DNA of 64,000 nucleotides from NCBI GenBank assembly GCA_025558095.1, contig JAIVFI010000026.1, positions 62,001 through 126,000 of the forward strand, in the 5' to 3' direction. Positions 24,594 through 36,300 of the stretch are shown piece after piece. The DNA comes from Hyaloraphidium curvatum (lineage: Eukaryota > Monoblepharomycota > Hyaloraphidiomycetes > Hyaloraphidiales > Hyaloraphidiaceae). The position numbers were made by a program, and so were the translations under genes. The notes below the pieces were generated by a model. That model did not search any database, had not been told where the DNA came from, and saw only the letters and a program-made list of their open reading frames with translations. Every line of letters begins with the position of its first letter. Positions within the stretch are counted from its first letter, which is position 1.

Positions 24594-25817
24594 ATATGTT
24601 GCCGTTGCCCCAGCAGGGGCGGCACGCGTCGAAGCTGATCGCGAGGATGAGCGTTGTGCTCGGAGAGACCTGAGCAGACTACACGCACCAGCGGAGACAG
24701 TGCCATCGGCTGCCGGTGCCGCTGCCGGTGCAGACGGGGCGGTGTAGGCATCTACATCGTCAGGAGGATCACCGGAACAGGTTCAAGTAGACGACAACAG
24801 AACCGCGTCAGAATCCCTCTTCGCGCCGGCGGCCACCACTGCCTTCACCTGCGTAGGTCTTCGCAGTGTCGGCATCTGATACAGACAGGGTTCGATGGGC
24901 GGGAAAGGCCGATGTAGCGGGGAGCAGGGAGCGGAGCGACCGTCGCCGGGAATGGCCAGGCAAGTGGTCAGAGCCGGCACCTGCAGCTGAATCGTCGCGG
25001 CAGCTCACAGGCGCTTTGAGCAGCGGCCGCGGGCGTGGGCGCAGGCGTAGCCATCGTGTGACGGCGGGCGGATTCGAGGCGGAAGAAGAGAGGGGTCCTC
25101 AGGGTCGCGGCGAGCGGCCGGGTGCCGATGCGCACCGTTCCTCTTGCTCTCGTGGATAAAGCCAAAGGCAACAAATCATGCGGAATCAGAGCCAACTGAG
25201 CCTGGATCAAGCTAAATCGCTGGACAAATGGCGCTTTCAGTTCAACGCTGGACTTTGTTCGCCTTCACCGCCTCGGCTTTGCGATCGAGCGCCCGGTTTC
25301 ACGGTCGCACTGTCCGAGGATGAGACCTTGATTTTAGGTTCGTCTTTGCTCACTCATGTATCCAAAAGATCGGGATGGGGATTCGATCCGACGATTCGCG
25401 GCCGGTGACGGGCGCTGCCCTCCTCCACGGGATCGACAAGCTTGTTTGGCTGGGCGCCCTTGCTTACGCCGGCAACAAGGATGACATCAACGTCTTCCAC
25501 CGCAACAGGTGATTCTGGAATCTTGCACGAGGGGGGAGATAGGACGCAGGCTTCTTCTTTGCTGGCACGTCTTGGGATACTGTAGAGTTCCTCTGGCTAT
25601 CATTGGAACCAACAGCTCGAAAAGTCCCGAACAAGCATGATTCGGAGAGAGCAGATGTGAGGAGCCGGGCATAGTCGACGCGAGATTCGGGGACAGAGTC
25701 TGCACAGCACGACGCGCCACCACGGTTCGCCGAAGCCACATTCACCTCGCTCGAGGGCAGGACAACTCGTCCGTCAACGACGACCCGCTCTTCCAGCTCG
25801 GGTCCGCGCCGTCTGCC
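24594..25817. other. Intergenic region; possible 5' exon of the CYSTM gene
   Basis: A minus-strand MATPAPTPAAAAQSA frame (about 25055) followed by GTGAGC could be a first exon of the CYSTM-like gene, but I cannot find a convincing acceptor path. The rest, including 25160-25817, shows only short frames. No repeats or RNA genes were seen. Confidence 0.35.
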
Positions 25818-26948
25818 ATGGGCTCCTCCTCTTCGAAGCCCTCCGAGCCCGTCGTCCCGCCGGACGGGTCCCCACTCTTCCCGCTCCCCTTCCCGCCGAC
25901 GCGGAAGAACGACCCGCCGAAGTGGGGCTTCATCGACCGCCAAGGTCGCCTCCGAATCGCCCCGCAGTACGATGGCGACGCCGGCGAGTTCCGCAACGGG
26001 CTTGCCCGCGTCGCATGCCACCTCGCGCCCGTCACTGTGGAGGTCAGCGACGGGGGGCAGGTGGTCACCGAGACTTACGACACGCGACGATACGGTTACA
26101 TCGACAAGATGGGGAACCTCGTGATCCCGATGCAGTTTTCGGACGCGGGAGACTTCTCGGACGAGGAGGGCCTGGCCCGCGTGAAGGATCCGAAGTCCAA
26201 GCTGTGGGGCTTCGTCAACCGCGCGGGCAGGATTGCCATCCCCTGTTCCTTCTACGAGGTCGGCGACTTTTGCCGGGGGAGGGCGATGGTCCGCAAGCAC
26301 GAGCGGGGCAGGATCGGCTTTATCGACGGCTCGGGCGAGCTCGTGATCCCGTTCACCTTCAGCGGCCCTCACATGGCACGTTTCACGAAGGAGGGACTGT
26401 GCTGGGCACGCACCTGGGATCCCGAAACGGGCGAGGAGAAGGATGGTTTCATCGGGCTGGACGGGAGCTGGGCCATCCCACCGGAGTACGCTCTCTGCCA
26501 GAGCTTTGTCGAAGGCCTGGCCTGCGTGCGGCGCGAACTGAACCAGCCGTGGATTTTCATCGATACGACCGGCAAGGAGGTGATTGCCACGGGCGCGGAG
26601 GACTGCCACGCGTTTTCCGAGGGTCTGGCGGCGATCCAGACTGTCCATCCGAGCCAGGGCGAGAGCGAATGGAGGTACGTCGACAAGGCCGGCAATGTAC
26701 CGCACCCCGGGCTTGCGCACCTCAGGTACTTGCGCTGCGGAGTGTTCCGCGACGGCGTCGCTTGGGTCTGCGACAAACGGCGTCGCTGGGGATTGATTGA
26801 CCGGCAAGGGAAGGTCGTGTTGGAGCCGGGCAAGGTCGAAGGCGTGGGCAGATTCGAAGATGGGCTGGCGATGGTCGAGGACTTTGAGGGACGAGCGGGC
26901 TACATTGATACCAGGGGACAGTGGGTCCGAAGGCCCCCGGGGATGTAG
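25818..26948 (+). CDS. WG-repeat protein with N-myristoylation signal
   Basis: A 376-residue, single-exon protein made of WG (KWG) beta-repeats. At least seven copies are visible, such as KWGFIDRQGRLRIAPQYD (from about residue 35), YGYIDKMGNLVIPMQF, LWGFVNRAGRIAIPCSF, IGFIDGSGELVIPFTF and WGLIDRQGKVVLEP. WG repeats are abundant in bacteria and probably form a toroidal beta-structure of unknown ligand. The N-terminus MGSSSSKP fits the eukaryotic N-myristoylation pattern (Gly2, Ser at position 6, Lys7), predicting lipid anchoring to the inner face of a membrane. This looks like a bacterial-type repeat protein fitted with a eukaryotic lipid signal. Its molecular role is unknown. Confidence 0.75.
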   Translation: MGSSSSKPSEPVVPPDGSPLFPLPFPPTRKNDPPKWGFIDRQGRLRIAPQYDGDAGEFRNGLARVACHLAPVTVEVSDGGQVVTETYDTRRYGYIDKMGNLVIPMQFSDAGDFSDEEGLARVKDPKSKLWGFVNRAGRIAIPCSFYEVGDFCRGRAMVRKHERGRIGFIDGSGELVIPFTFSGPHMARFTKEGLCWARTWDPETGEEKDGFIGLDGSWAIPPEYALCQSFVEGLACVRRELNQPWIFIDTTGKEVIATGAEDCHAFSEGLAAIQTVHPSQGESEWRYVDKAGNVPHPGLAHLRYLRCGVFRDGVAWVCDKRRRWGLIDRQGKVVLEPGKVEGVGRFEDGLAMVEDFEGRAGYIDTRGQWVRRPPGM

Positions 26949-26987
26949 ATCGGTATCTTTTGATCAAGAACGAAGATGACAGAGATT

Positions 26988-28170
26988 TCACAGCTTTCCC
27001 TGCACGGGCGAGATCCGGTAGAACTTGAGCGCATTGTCGCGGAACAGCTTCTTCCGATCCTCGTACGACAGCCCCATCCTCCTGAACACGATCATATTGG
27101 CCCGCACGATCTCCCCCACACCCCCATTGGCCTTGTCCACAGGAAAGTTGGACGCCCAGATGCACCGGTCCACGCCGAACGTGCGCACGGTGTGCTCGAT
27201 GAGCTTGCCGAAGGTGCCGTTGGCGATGGTCCATCGGTCTGCGCCACCGGGCAGCTTGTGGTAGCCGAGGCCCAGGTGCGCCATCAAGCCGGAGAGCTTG
27301 GCGAACACGAGCGGACATCTCGCAAGCTCCTCCATGCCCTTGCTCCACGCCGCGAACTTGGCAGGGTCGTCGGCTGCCGGCCAAGCGTAAACCATCAAAC
27401 GTTCCGAAACTCCATACATCAGAACTCACCAATGTCGAGAGGCCCACCGAAGTGGTCAAGCACCATCCTGACTTTGGGAAACTTGCGAGCCAGCGCCGCC
27501 GCGTACGACAGCTGGTGCGAGTATGACCACAGCTCCAGCGAGATATCGTACTTTTCAAACAGGGGCATGCACTTCAGGAACCTCGGATTCTCGAACACGT
27601 TGGCGTCGCGGTGCGAGTTGAAGAACTTTCCACTCGGGTCGTGCGTCGCCGAGTAGCGGAGCCCGCGGAACGCCGGCGAGGCCTTGAAGTGCTCCGCGAT
27701 GCAGGCTTCAAATTCCTTCTCCCCGCGCATGAGATTGATGTGCCCGACGATGGCACGGGCGACGACGCCACCCGACGGGACGGTCGCGTTTTCGTGGACC
27801 CAGAGGGTCTCGTTGGCCTGCTTGACCGGGCCGCCCTCGAGCCACCCGCATTCCAGATAGACTGGAAGAGGATCAGCGTCATGTGAGGATGTTCTTAAGC
27901 GACAGAACTAACCTGTGCACTCCAGCTTGACACCAGCGTCGCTGTAGTCCTTCAGGATGTCCGCGACCAGGTAATCGCGATTGTTGTGCTCCATGGAGCC
28001 GAAGTTCTAATAATCAAGTCATTGGACCGTGGCTTCGGGTTTCTTTCGATCCTCCCCACGTTCAATTGGCCTGTCTGCATTAGCTCCGTAAAGTTCGGTC
28101 TGCGAGGATCTTTCGCGACCCAGAGGTGGTGGTGCGCGTCCACGATCCCGTAGTCGTCCAGCTGGTCCAT
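26988..28170 (-). CDS. Amidohydrolase-2 family metal-dependent hydrolase (TIM barrel)
   Basis: Predicted metal-dependent hydrolase of the amidohydrolase-2 / COG3618 group (relatives include 2-pyrone-4,6-dicarboxylate and sugar-lactone hydrolases). Four exons: 28170-28060, 28006-27913, 27861-27430 and 27373-26988. All introns are GT-AG, and the model gives 340 residues. The strand-1 metal site is VDAHHHLW (Asp11, His13, His15). Later blocks include VRMVLDHFGGP, PLVFAKLSGL and CIWASNFPVDK, the last being typical of this subgroup (SNFPVDK in place of SDWP). The substrate is not deducible. It starts about 130 bp from the stop of the retrotransposon, which lies upstream on the same strand, so its promoter must be very short or lie within the element. 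Confidence 0.85.
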
Positions 28171-28302
28171 TGTCGAACTTTGCCAGCTGCGCTGGCGAGG
28201 AAACAGCGGGGGAATGAAGAGGCTTCGGCCCGAATCGGTTCCCGGAAGCGCGCGAATGTGTAATGAGGAGCTAGCAATCCCACCGTACACTTAGAAATCC
28301 CC

Positions 28303-31300
28303 CTACGCCCCAAGAATCAGCTCCTCATCTACATTCAAACCAAAAGCGACCGGCGCGGGGGCCGGAGCGTTGACAGCGGCGGCTTCGGTGCACAGCTGAA
28401 GCCAGTGTTGGAGTTGGGCCGCGACGCCAAGAGCCCAGGCCACCGCGATCCGTTCGCGGAAGCGCCGCACAAAACGAGAGTAAAGGCCATCGAGGTCCAC
28501 GGGCTGCCCATCGCGGCCGACGATCCCGGGATACTGGATGCGCCCCATCTCCGAGGAGAAGCGCGAGAAAGTGGCAGAGACAGCGCTGTACGAATCAAAA
28601 GCAAGCACGATCAGAGGGTAGAAGTTGGCGTTGAAGACGAAACGGGAGTAGTCCTTCCTGGCGGCCTCGACCCGCCGTTCGACTGCGTGGCCCGGGACCG
28701 AGAAGACCAGGCCCGTGTGCAAATGGGCCATAGAGGTGAGGGTCTTGATCTCGAGCAACCACCGTTTCCGGGTTTCGCGGTGCGTGATGAGAATGTCGCC
28801 AAGGCGGCCAGCATCCGCAGGCGTGGGCGGGGTGACAGTCTCGTAGCCATGCGCAAGGAGGTTTGGCGGCATGGGGTGCACGCGGAGGAGCGGGATGGAG
28901 CGAAGCGCCGCGCGGATGGCCGCGCAAATGTCGTCGTGACCAGGACTGAAGAGATCCCGGCCATAGCAGCCCGAGAACGCGTGCTCCCCCGTCAGCGACA
29001 TGGCCGATCGCTTGCAGCCCCGCCGGCAGGGCAAGGAAAGACCAGGGTAGTCGGCCTCGTGCAGGAGCGGGAGGCAAAGCCGGAAGCGTACAAGTAAGCG
29101 GAAAAAGTTGTTGCGAATGTGGTTGGCAAGCAGCGCGGGAGAGGCAGTCAGGAAAGCCGACAGGCCGTCCTGCGCCTGGACGAGCCGCTTGCGGCGCTCC
29201 AGACCAGCGGAAGTGTCGGGTTGCAAGGCAATCAGAGCCGCGAGGCGGCGCTGGTCCTCGAGACGCGTAAGGTCGCTCTGCAGGCCGTGCCAGACCGGCT
29301 GAGCGAAGAAACTGGCGTCCGCAGGGAGCGTACGGCGGGCGGGCGCGGCGCCCACCGGTTGCCCAGCACGCGCAGCCTCGGCGTACGCTGCGGCCGTGTC
29401 ATCCTCGACACGCTCAAAGGCGGGGCGGAGGGCCTCGATGACGGGAACCAGTTCCCGCACGTGCTCCACGCCCACACCCCGGGCCGAGGTTCGAAGACCA
29501 AGCATGGCGTCCAAGGGGCCCGCCGTGAGGTTGAGTGAAGACAGGTAAGCCGCCGAGGCCACCTTCTCCGATGACAGAAGCCCCATCCCCGAGTAGTGCA
29601 GACCCAAGAATACCTGCTCCCGCACAGTCCGACCCTCCACCGACAGCGGATCCAGATCCTCGGCCCGATCTCCCAGCAAGCGCAAGAAGGTGGTGAAAAG
29701 CGCGTTGTCAAGACGTCGAGCAAAGGGTTGGGTAACCGAGGGGGGGAGAATGCGGAGCCAAAACGAGAAGAGCTGGGTCACACAGAGACGGAGGAGGGAG
29801 TACAGGCCCTGGAGGGAGGGGATGTCGGCCGGCATGGCGTAGCCGAGCGCGGCGCGCTCGATGTCATCGAGAAGAGCGGCAATGGAGTCGATCTTGGCCG
29901 CGAGGAACGACTCCACGTAGGCAGGGGTGCCGACCGGGGCGCCTACCACCTTGAGGCCGCACGAGCGAGCGAAGTCAGGCGAGCCCGGGGCCGACGCCGT
30001 GGCATGCACCTCGGGGTCGGCCTCGTGAGGCGGGAAGCCAGCGACGCGGATGTTGTGGGCCGCACCGGCCGCGCGCACCCGCTCCAGCACGGCCGGGTTC
30101 GTCGAGAGCGAAAACAGGTAGCTCTTGTCCGGGCGGTGGGTCATGCCGAGGGAAGAAAGGCCGTCACGCACCTCTCCCAGGACGGCCATGACCGAGTCCA
30201 GCGGCCCGACCACGGTGAGGTCGTCGAGGTACCCAAGGATGAGGCAGTCGGGGTGCCCAGAGCGGATGGGCCGCAGCATGCGGCTCATGGCGCAGGAGAA
30301 GATGGCAGACGACAGCGGGTCGCCCTGGATGTTGCCCTCGTACATGGTGATCCGGAAAAGGAGCTCCGCCGAGCGCCGGTCGCGGAAGTAGGCGTGGGAA
30401 GGGCGCGAGTAAACGAGGTTGTAGTACGGGATAAGCTGAGGCACCTGGCGGACCACCTCGCGCGCGAAGAGGCGGCGCAGCGTATTGAAGGCGTTCCTAG
30501 AGTCGACCTTCATGACGACGTGGTCGGGGAAGGCCGCCAGCCACGCGTTCACCGCGTGGGCGGTCGCCTCCGCGCCCCCGTCCACCCCGTGACCCAGGTC
30601 CTCCTGCTGTTGGAGCTTCCTCAGAAGAGCCTTGTGCCGCACGGCCAGGTACGAGCCCGCGAGCCGCGTGATGCCCTCCATAATGCCAATCGGCCGGAGC
30701 CCCCCCTCCGGCTTGAGCAGAGGGACGAGGATTTGATCCGTGAGGAGCGGCCGGAGCATGGGGGTGTCGAGTCGGCCAGTGCACACGCCGTGCACCATGG
30801 CCGCCAGCGGGCGGAGCTTCCGCCGCGTCGCGTCGTTCTCGCAGTTGTGCACGATGAAAAGTTTGGCCATGCTGAAACCCGACATGCCGGCCCCCACGCC
30901 GTCCTTCTTCCGGCGCAACCGGGCCCAGATGTCCTCCAGGAAAGCCGCGTCCGTGTAGGCAGGGCAGGGCGCGGGCGCGTTGGGGGGCAGAGACAGCCGA
31001 CACAGCGGCTCTCCCTCCCGCGGCCCCGGGTACAGCTCCTCCAGTTCCGCCTGAAGCGTGGGCGTGAAGCCAGCCGGAACGGCCTCCCCCGAGAGGGCCG
31101 CGGACGCAGCACCAGGAGCGCCCTTCAAGGCGGCAAGCACGATGGACTTGAAGAGCTGGTAGTTGAGCGGCCGCAGCCCGTCCCGCCGCGCGCCCCGGTT
31201 GACCTGACGGGCGGCGAAGTAGTTCTGCTCGTACATGTAGTCCCCCGACATGACGTAGCCGCCAAATGCAAGGTAGGCGGTGAGAGTGCGGTGCAGGTCG

Positions 31301-32214
31301 GTTTCCGGTGCCGCCGGGTCCTCGTAGGCCCGTTGGAAAGACTCGCTGGCCCGGAAGGCGAGCGTGCTCCAGGTGGTGGTCCGGTAGCGGTGCTTCAGCG
31401 GCTCCGGCGGCGGCGCCCCCGCGCCCCCGCCCGGCGGCGGATCAGGCCCGGGACCCCCGGGTGGACCACCGTCGCCCGGGTCGCCCGGATCACCGCCGTT
31501 GCCGTGCCCGCCAGCCGCGGCGTTGCCGCCCGGCGCGCCGTCGCCGCCTGGGGGATCACCGCCGTCCGGGGCGGCACGCGCCGCCGCCGCCGCCGCCGCC
31601 AGCGCCGCCCGTTGCGCCTGGCCGTCCTGCGGGGCGTCGGCCGCAACCCGGGCGGCCGCAAGGGCCGCCATCAGCGCGGGCGCGGGTGGCGAAGCACGGG
31701 GAGATGCCGACGATGCCGCTGGTGACGCCGGTCCCTCCGCGCGTCCCGTGGCAGCCGCCCGCTCGGCACGCACGCGGTCGAGGAACTCGACGAGATCGGG
31801 TGGAAGCGAAGCTAAAGAGACGCCGAGTGGCGGGTTAGCTGCGTCCGGGTTGCACGAGGTGTGCTGTCCAGAAACACCGGCACCAGAGGCGTTTGCGGCG
31901 TAGGGACGCCGGCAACCCCCGCACCGCGCTAGCCCCATGGCGCGCAACGCATCGGCAGACAGGCGCTGCATCGCCAACCAGTGCTCCGGGCTCCGTGTGA
32001 CCCGAAGATGACCGTCCCGTTTGTTTTTGTTTGGAGTTGGCTGGAAGCGGCAACCATCAACCGGGCACGCATGGAGGCCGGGTTCAGCAGGCGCCTCCGC
32101 CATCGGCACATCGCCGTCGATGCAAGATTGGTGATGATGAGATAGAGCTCCGATGTTGGCGAAAGCTGCCGCGCAGCGGTGGCAGCTGTAAGGCAGGAGC
32201 GGCGTGCGGCTCAT
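28303..32214 (-). mobile_element. Non-LTR retrotransposon ORF2: zinc fingers, reverse transcriptase, CCHC, REL endonuclease
   Basis: An intact 1,303-residue ORF. The N-terminus has Cys/His fingers (CHRCAAAFANIGALSHHHQSC at 11-31; a second Cys pair at about 50-55; CGGC at about 98). A Gly/Pro linker covers about 200-270. The RT domain (about 450-720) shows motif A KVDSRNAFN (Asp571), motif B GNIQGDPLSSA and motif C YLDD at 662-665. After the thumb comes C-x3-C-x10-H-x4-C (Cys1063, Cys1067, His1078, Cys1083). A PD-(D/E)XK-type endonuclease follows, with Asp1140 and EIK at 1155-1157. This layout is that of the R2/CRE/NeSL-type (restriction-like endonuclease) groups, many of which insert at specific sites. 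No apurinic endonuclease domain is present. There is no stop or frameshift, so the copy may be recent or active. The 3' UTR is at most about 130 bp, and no poly(A) end was found. Confidence 0.85.
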
Positions 32215-32711
32215 GGCGAATACGGTGGCGGCGGCGATGCCGGTGTCCCGCCGCCAGGATCAGCTACCGCGGACGGTGCCTTGTCCGACGAGATCTCCCA
32301 ATCGTCGAGCGCATGTGTCCGCATCCAAACCTCCTGTGACTCGGTCAGGTCGCCCCCCGCCCTGTGCCAGGCCGCAAGCGCCGACCACGCGTCACCGATA
32401 GCATCACGGCCGCCGTCATCGAGGAGCTCGGAACCTGGCCATTCGAGGTGCGCCGGCGAACCGGGCTCCGTGTGAGCATACCAAGGAGGCAAGGTGCGCG
32501 TCGGAGTGGATACTTCCGAGGAGCTCTGCCCCCCCCCGGCCGTTGGTGCCGGCGGCGTGCCGGGGGTTGTGCGGGGCGGCGCAGGCGGCAGCTGCAAGCT
32601 CGGCACGGCGGTTGCAGCTGGGGTTTCCCACGGAGGATGGCCTGGGTGCGCCGAGAGCATGGAAGCGGCCGAAGCCGGGGCATCAGCCCTATGAGAAAGG
32701 AAATGGGACAT
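32211..32711 (-). CDS. Possible ORF1 of the non-LTR retrotransposon
   Basis: A frame upstream of and overlapping the RT ORF by 4 bp: its stop TGA and the RT ATG share ATGA. Such overlaps serve termination-reinitiation in some LINEs (SART1/R1 types). From the Met at 32711 (MSHFLSHRADAPASAAS) it gives 166 residues; the frame is open to 32978, but that part is the CCCATG array. The sequence is Pro/Ser/Thr-rich with a more protein-like C-terminus (GDAWSALAAWHRAGGDLTES, VWMRTHALDDWEI). No RNA-recognition or CCHC motif was seen. Elements with a restriction-like endonuclease usually have one ORF, so a coupled ORF1 would be unusual. Whether it is translated is inference. Confidence 0.5.
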   Translation of the reverse strand: MSHFLSHRADAPASAASMLSAHPGHPPWETPAATAVPSLQLPPAPPRTTPGTPPAPTAGGGQSSSEVSTPTRTLPPWYAHTEPGSPAHLEWPGSELLDDGGRDAIGDAWSALAAWHRAGGDLTESQEVWMRTHALDDWEISSDKAPSAVADPGGGTPASPPPPYSP

Positions 32712-33045
32712 TCCAGGGGAAATGAATGGGCTGGACATGGGCTGGACATGGGGTGAACATGGGGTCCGACATGGGCCGGACATGGGGCCCGACATGGGAA
32801 TTCCAGTGGTCCGAGGTCGGTCAACATGGGAATCTGAGATAGGGAACATGGGAATTTCCTTGGTGGGGGAAAGGACCAGGGCCCGAGAATGGGGCCCAAA
32901 ATGGGAAAGTCTTTGTGCATCGCATGGGATGCCTGTGTGCAACATGGGATCGTGGCATGGGAAGGCGGTATCCCACATGGGTTAAACATGGGAACCGCGG
33001 TGTGCGACATGGGAAAGCCTTTTCTGACATTGGTCTTGACATGGG
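32687..33045 (-). repeat. CCCATG array, about 11-bp spaced, upstream of the retrotransposon
   Basis: Fifteen CATGGG (CCCATG on the minus strand) words occur in about 310 bp. C positions 32736, 32747, 32758, 32770, 32781 and 32793 are 11-12 bp apart, and many later ones fall at multiples of about 11. It ends at TTTCTCATAGGG (minus strand, to 32687). The same array and boundary recur at 51838-52088. Confidence 0.85.
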
Positions 33046-33138
33046 AACAATGGTCGGCATCGGGCGCCGAAAACGTTTGCCCGGTCCTTTTATTTGGCCC
33101 CATGACTTTTGACACCCCGCCAGCACTCCCAATAGACA

Positions 33139-33282
33139 TCTGCCAGACTACTGATCGTTCTCCGTTTCGCTTCCGTAATTCCTCTGCTAAGTATCCACTT
33201 GATGTCTGCTTCAGATCCGTATGTTGTCTGCTTCAGATCCGCATGTCGTCTGCTTCAGATCCGCATGCGATCCGCTGTCAAT
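33139..33282 (+). repeat. 11-bp phased TCYGCWT array, copy 1
   Basis: Units begin with TC at 33161, 33172, 33183, 33194, 33205, 33216, 33227, 33238, 33249, 33260 and 33271: eleven in a row at exactly 11 bp, with likely decayed units back to 33139. Examples are TCTGCTTCAGA (three times), TCCGTATGTTG and TCCGCATGCGA. It lies upstream of the retrotransposon and 3' of the PIP-box gene. Confidence 0.85.
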
Positions 33283-33354
33283 GCACCTTTGCTCGGGCAG
33301 TACGCGTCCAAGCCTACCTACCCATGCTCCCGCCGCACGTGCCTGTGGTTGTCC

Positions 33355-36300
33355 CTAGAGCCCCGAAAAGGTTCCATTGAACCGGTTCGAACGCTGCGGG
33401 AGACGCTCAGGAGGGTCTGGCTGGGAAAAGTAGTCGGTGATGCTGTTCTGCTGGCCTGTTGGAAGGTGGCAATCAGCGTCCAGTCGCGCGTAGCCAGCGT
33501 ACGCACTGTTTCCGCGTGAATCAGCGTTCTCCTTCCCGCGTCCTCCCTTGTCTGCCATCGACTTGCCTGCCGTCGACTTGACCGCCGGCTTCTTGTTCGC
33601 GGTGGAGCCGGTCTTCTTGGTATTGCGCGGCTTCTTGGTTGTAGCTTGGCCGGAAGGAGAGGGGAGGTTGTCAGCAACTTGACCAGCACCCGAGTTTGCA
33701 ACCTACCAGCGTCAACGGTAGCTCCACGACGGCGTACTCGTGGGCCATGTGACTCGCCCAAGTTTGCGCCGAGCACGGATTCGGAGTCTTCGGCAGAGGA
33801 TTCCTCGCTCTCGTCGGGCGAATCGTTGCTGCTGCTGTCCGAGCGCTCTAGAGAACGGAAGAGGCGCCATCAGTCAAGAACTTGCGATCGGCCGCAGACG
33901 CACGGGTAGCTGGTGATGGACCATCGACCGGGTCATCCGATGCGGCCTGAGATACCAATGCTCGCGGCGAGGAGCTGCGTGGAGGGCTCGGAGAAGGTCC
34001 CCCGCGAATCAGTCGAATGACGTCGTCGGTACTCCGCGGGCTGTTCGCCAGGACCCAAGGAAACAGCTTGATGATGAGCTGCGCGAGGGGTTGGATGGAA
34101 TCAAATGTCGACGACGACGACGCGCCCGATGCCACAGTCCCAGACAGAGAATCCAGCTTGCCGGATTTCGCCAGGTAAACGATTCTGCCGGCCGAAACCC
34201 GGAAATGGTTTACGTCGAGATCGTCTGCTTGCGTGGAACGCGGTGTCATTTATCGGGATTGGTGCGGTGGCGGCACCTACCTCCGTCGATGAAGTTCGAA
34301 ACGAACTCCTCGCGCGAGATGCCAGCGCAAGCCTCCCAGTACAATGGATCCTCCGTTGGCGGATGAGGCTTGGTTTTCGTAGTCTGGTAGACCTTGGCCG
34401 GCGCCACTTCAGCGGCGTCGACTTCGCGGATGTCTGAGTCGGGCTCGCGGGGCAGTGGTGGGGCGCCGGCTGCGGAGATCCCCGAACCAGACGCCACCTT
34501 CACCGGCTTCTGTGAGATCGGCTTCTGCGCGGGCAGCTTCTGCGGGAGGAGCGGGGGCTTGGCGGCTGCTGCGGGTTCCGGCGTGGCTGCTGGCTTTGGT
34601 GCGGCTGCGGTGGCCTTGGGCGCGGTTGCGGGCTTGGACGCGGCTGCTGCGGGCTTGGGCACTGCTGCAGTGGACTTGGGCGCGGCTACTGCGGGCTTGG
34701 GCACGGCTGCGGTGGACTTGGGGGCGCCTGCTGCGGGCTTGGGCACGGCTGCGGTGGACTTGGGGGCGCCTGCTGCGGGCTTGGGCACGGCTGCACTGGC
34801 CTCCCTGGACTTGGGTGCGGCTGCTGCGGGCTTGGGCACGGCTGCTGCTGCGGTGGACTCGGGCGCGGTTGCGTGCTTGCGCACGGGTGCGGGCTTGGCA
34901 ACGGCTGCGGGCTTGGCAACGGCTGCGGGCATGGCGACAGTTGCGGGCTGGGGTGCGGCTTTGGCTAATGACGAGCAATGAGAACGGACGGTGCGTGCCG
35001 ATCGCGTGCTCGCTGCAAGCAAAGACCCACATTTCTTCTTCTCGATCTTCTTGAGGCGCATCTGCTCGTCGCTGTCCAAGCGCGGGGGCGGGAAAGGCGT
35101 ATCCAAAGCCGACGGCTGTGGGTCGCCGTCCACAGCAGGATCCTGCTGCTGGTCCTTCTCCTGGTCCTTGACTGGGAAGCAATTGGTGAGAGGTGCACAC
35201 AGGCTCTGCGGTCACAGCGAAGTCACGCACTTGCCTTCGCCACGCCCCTGCGTTGCGTCGAGTAGATCACTGCCAGGATCCAGGCGTCCTCGTAGAATGC
35301 CAAATACGGGAAGCTCTTGATCATCTGCAGCGAGAACGATCGAATGATCAGTCCGCATCCATATGGCCAAGTCCGCCTGCACTGGGTTCACGTACGTTTC
35401 CGACGTAGGTCTGGAAGCGGTTCTTGTAGAGAACAACCTTCGGCCCCGCGCCGCTGATCTTCATGTGTTTCATTTGTGGAAGATTGCCGTCTTCGTCCCG
35501 CAAGTCATTGAAGAGGTTTCCGATTTCGTCCCGCGAAACCTGCTGCGGTGGCATCAGTCAGAAGACTGCGCAAAGACCGAGCAGCCTCCATCGCATAACG
35601 CACCATCACAGCCTTGATGTTGAAGACGAATGCTGCCTTCTCGTCCTCGTCGAGGCACGCGAAAAACATCCACGCTCCAATTGCAATCCATTGGTCCTTG
35701 CACGGCACATACCCAGTATCAGTGCCGTTCTCTCTGCCGTCTTTGGGCGCAGATCGCGTCTTGTACCGCGGCTTGGCGATGTAGCCCTTCAGCTCGGCCA
35801 AGTCGGGTGTCGGATGGAAAGCTGCAAAGATGTCTTGGATCATGACCAGCGTTTCCCCCTGCTTCTCCGTGTCCTCCTTTGCACTCGCTTTCCGGAGCGT
35901 GAAGAAGTCGGGCCAGATGATTCCCTCGGCGGTGACTGATACGGGGACAGCGACGTCAGCAGTTGTGACAGCGAAAACACGCGGGGTCTCACACTGCGGC
36001 TCCATGCTCGAGGGTGCGTCCTCCACCATTTGGGCGGTGACCACGGCCTGTCTAGCGAACGGATACATGGTTGCGGCGCCGCTGTAGCGCGGTGAGGTGA
36101 AGGGGAGCGGGTCTTGGGAGCCGGCCACGGAATCCGACTCAGAGGAGGGTTTCCCCAGGCTTTCTGAGGACTCGGCGCGATTCCGGTACTCCCAAACGTC
36201 CACAAGCTTGACCATAATATCGAGCGCTTGTTCGGATGCGTGCTGGCCCAGCAGAGCGAATACCTCGTCGAAGGCGGCAAGCGCAGCAGCATGCTGCCCC

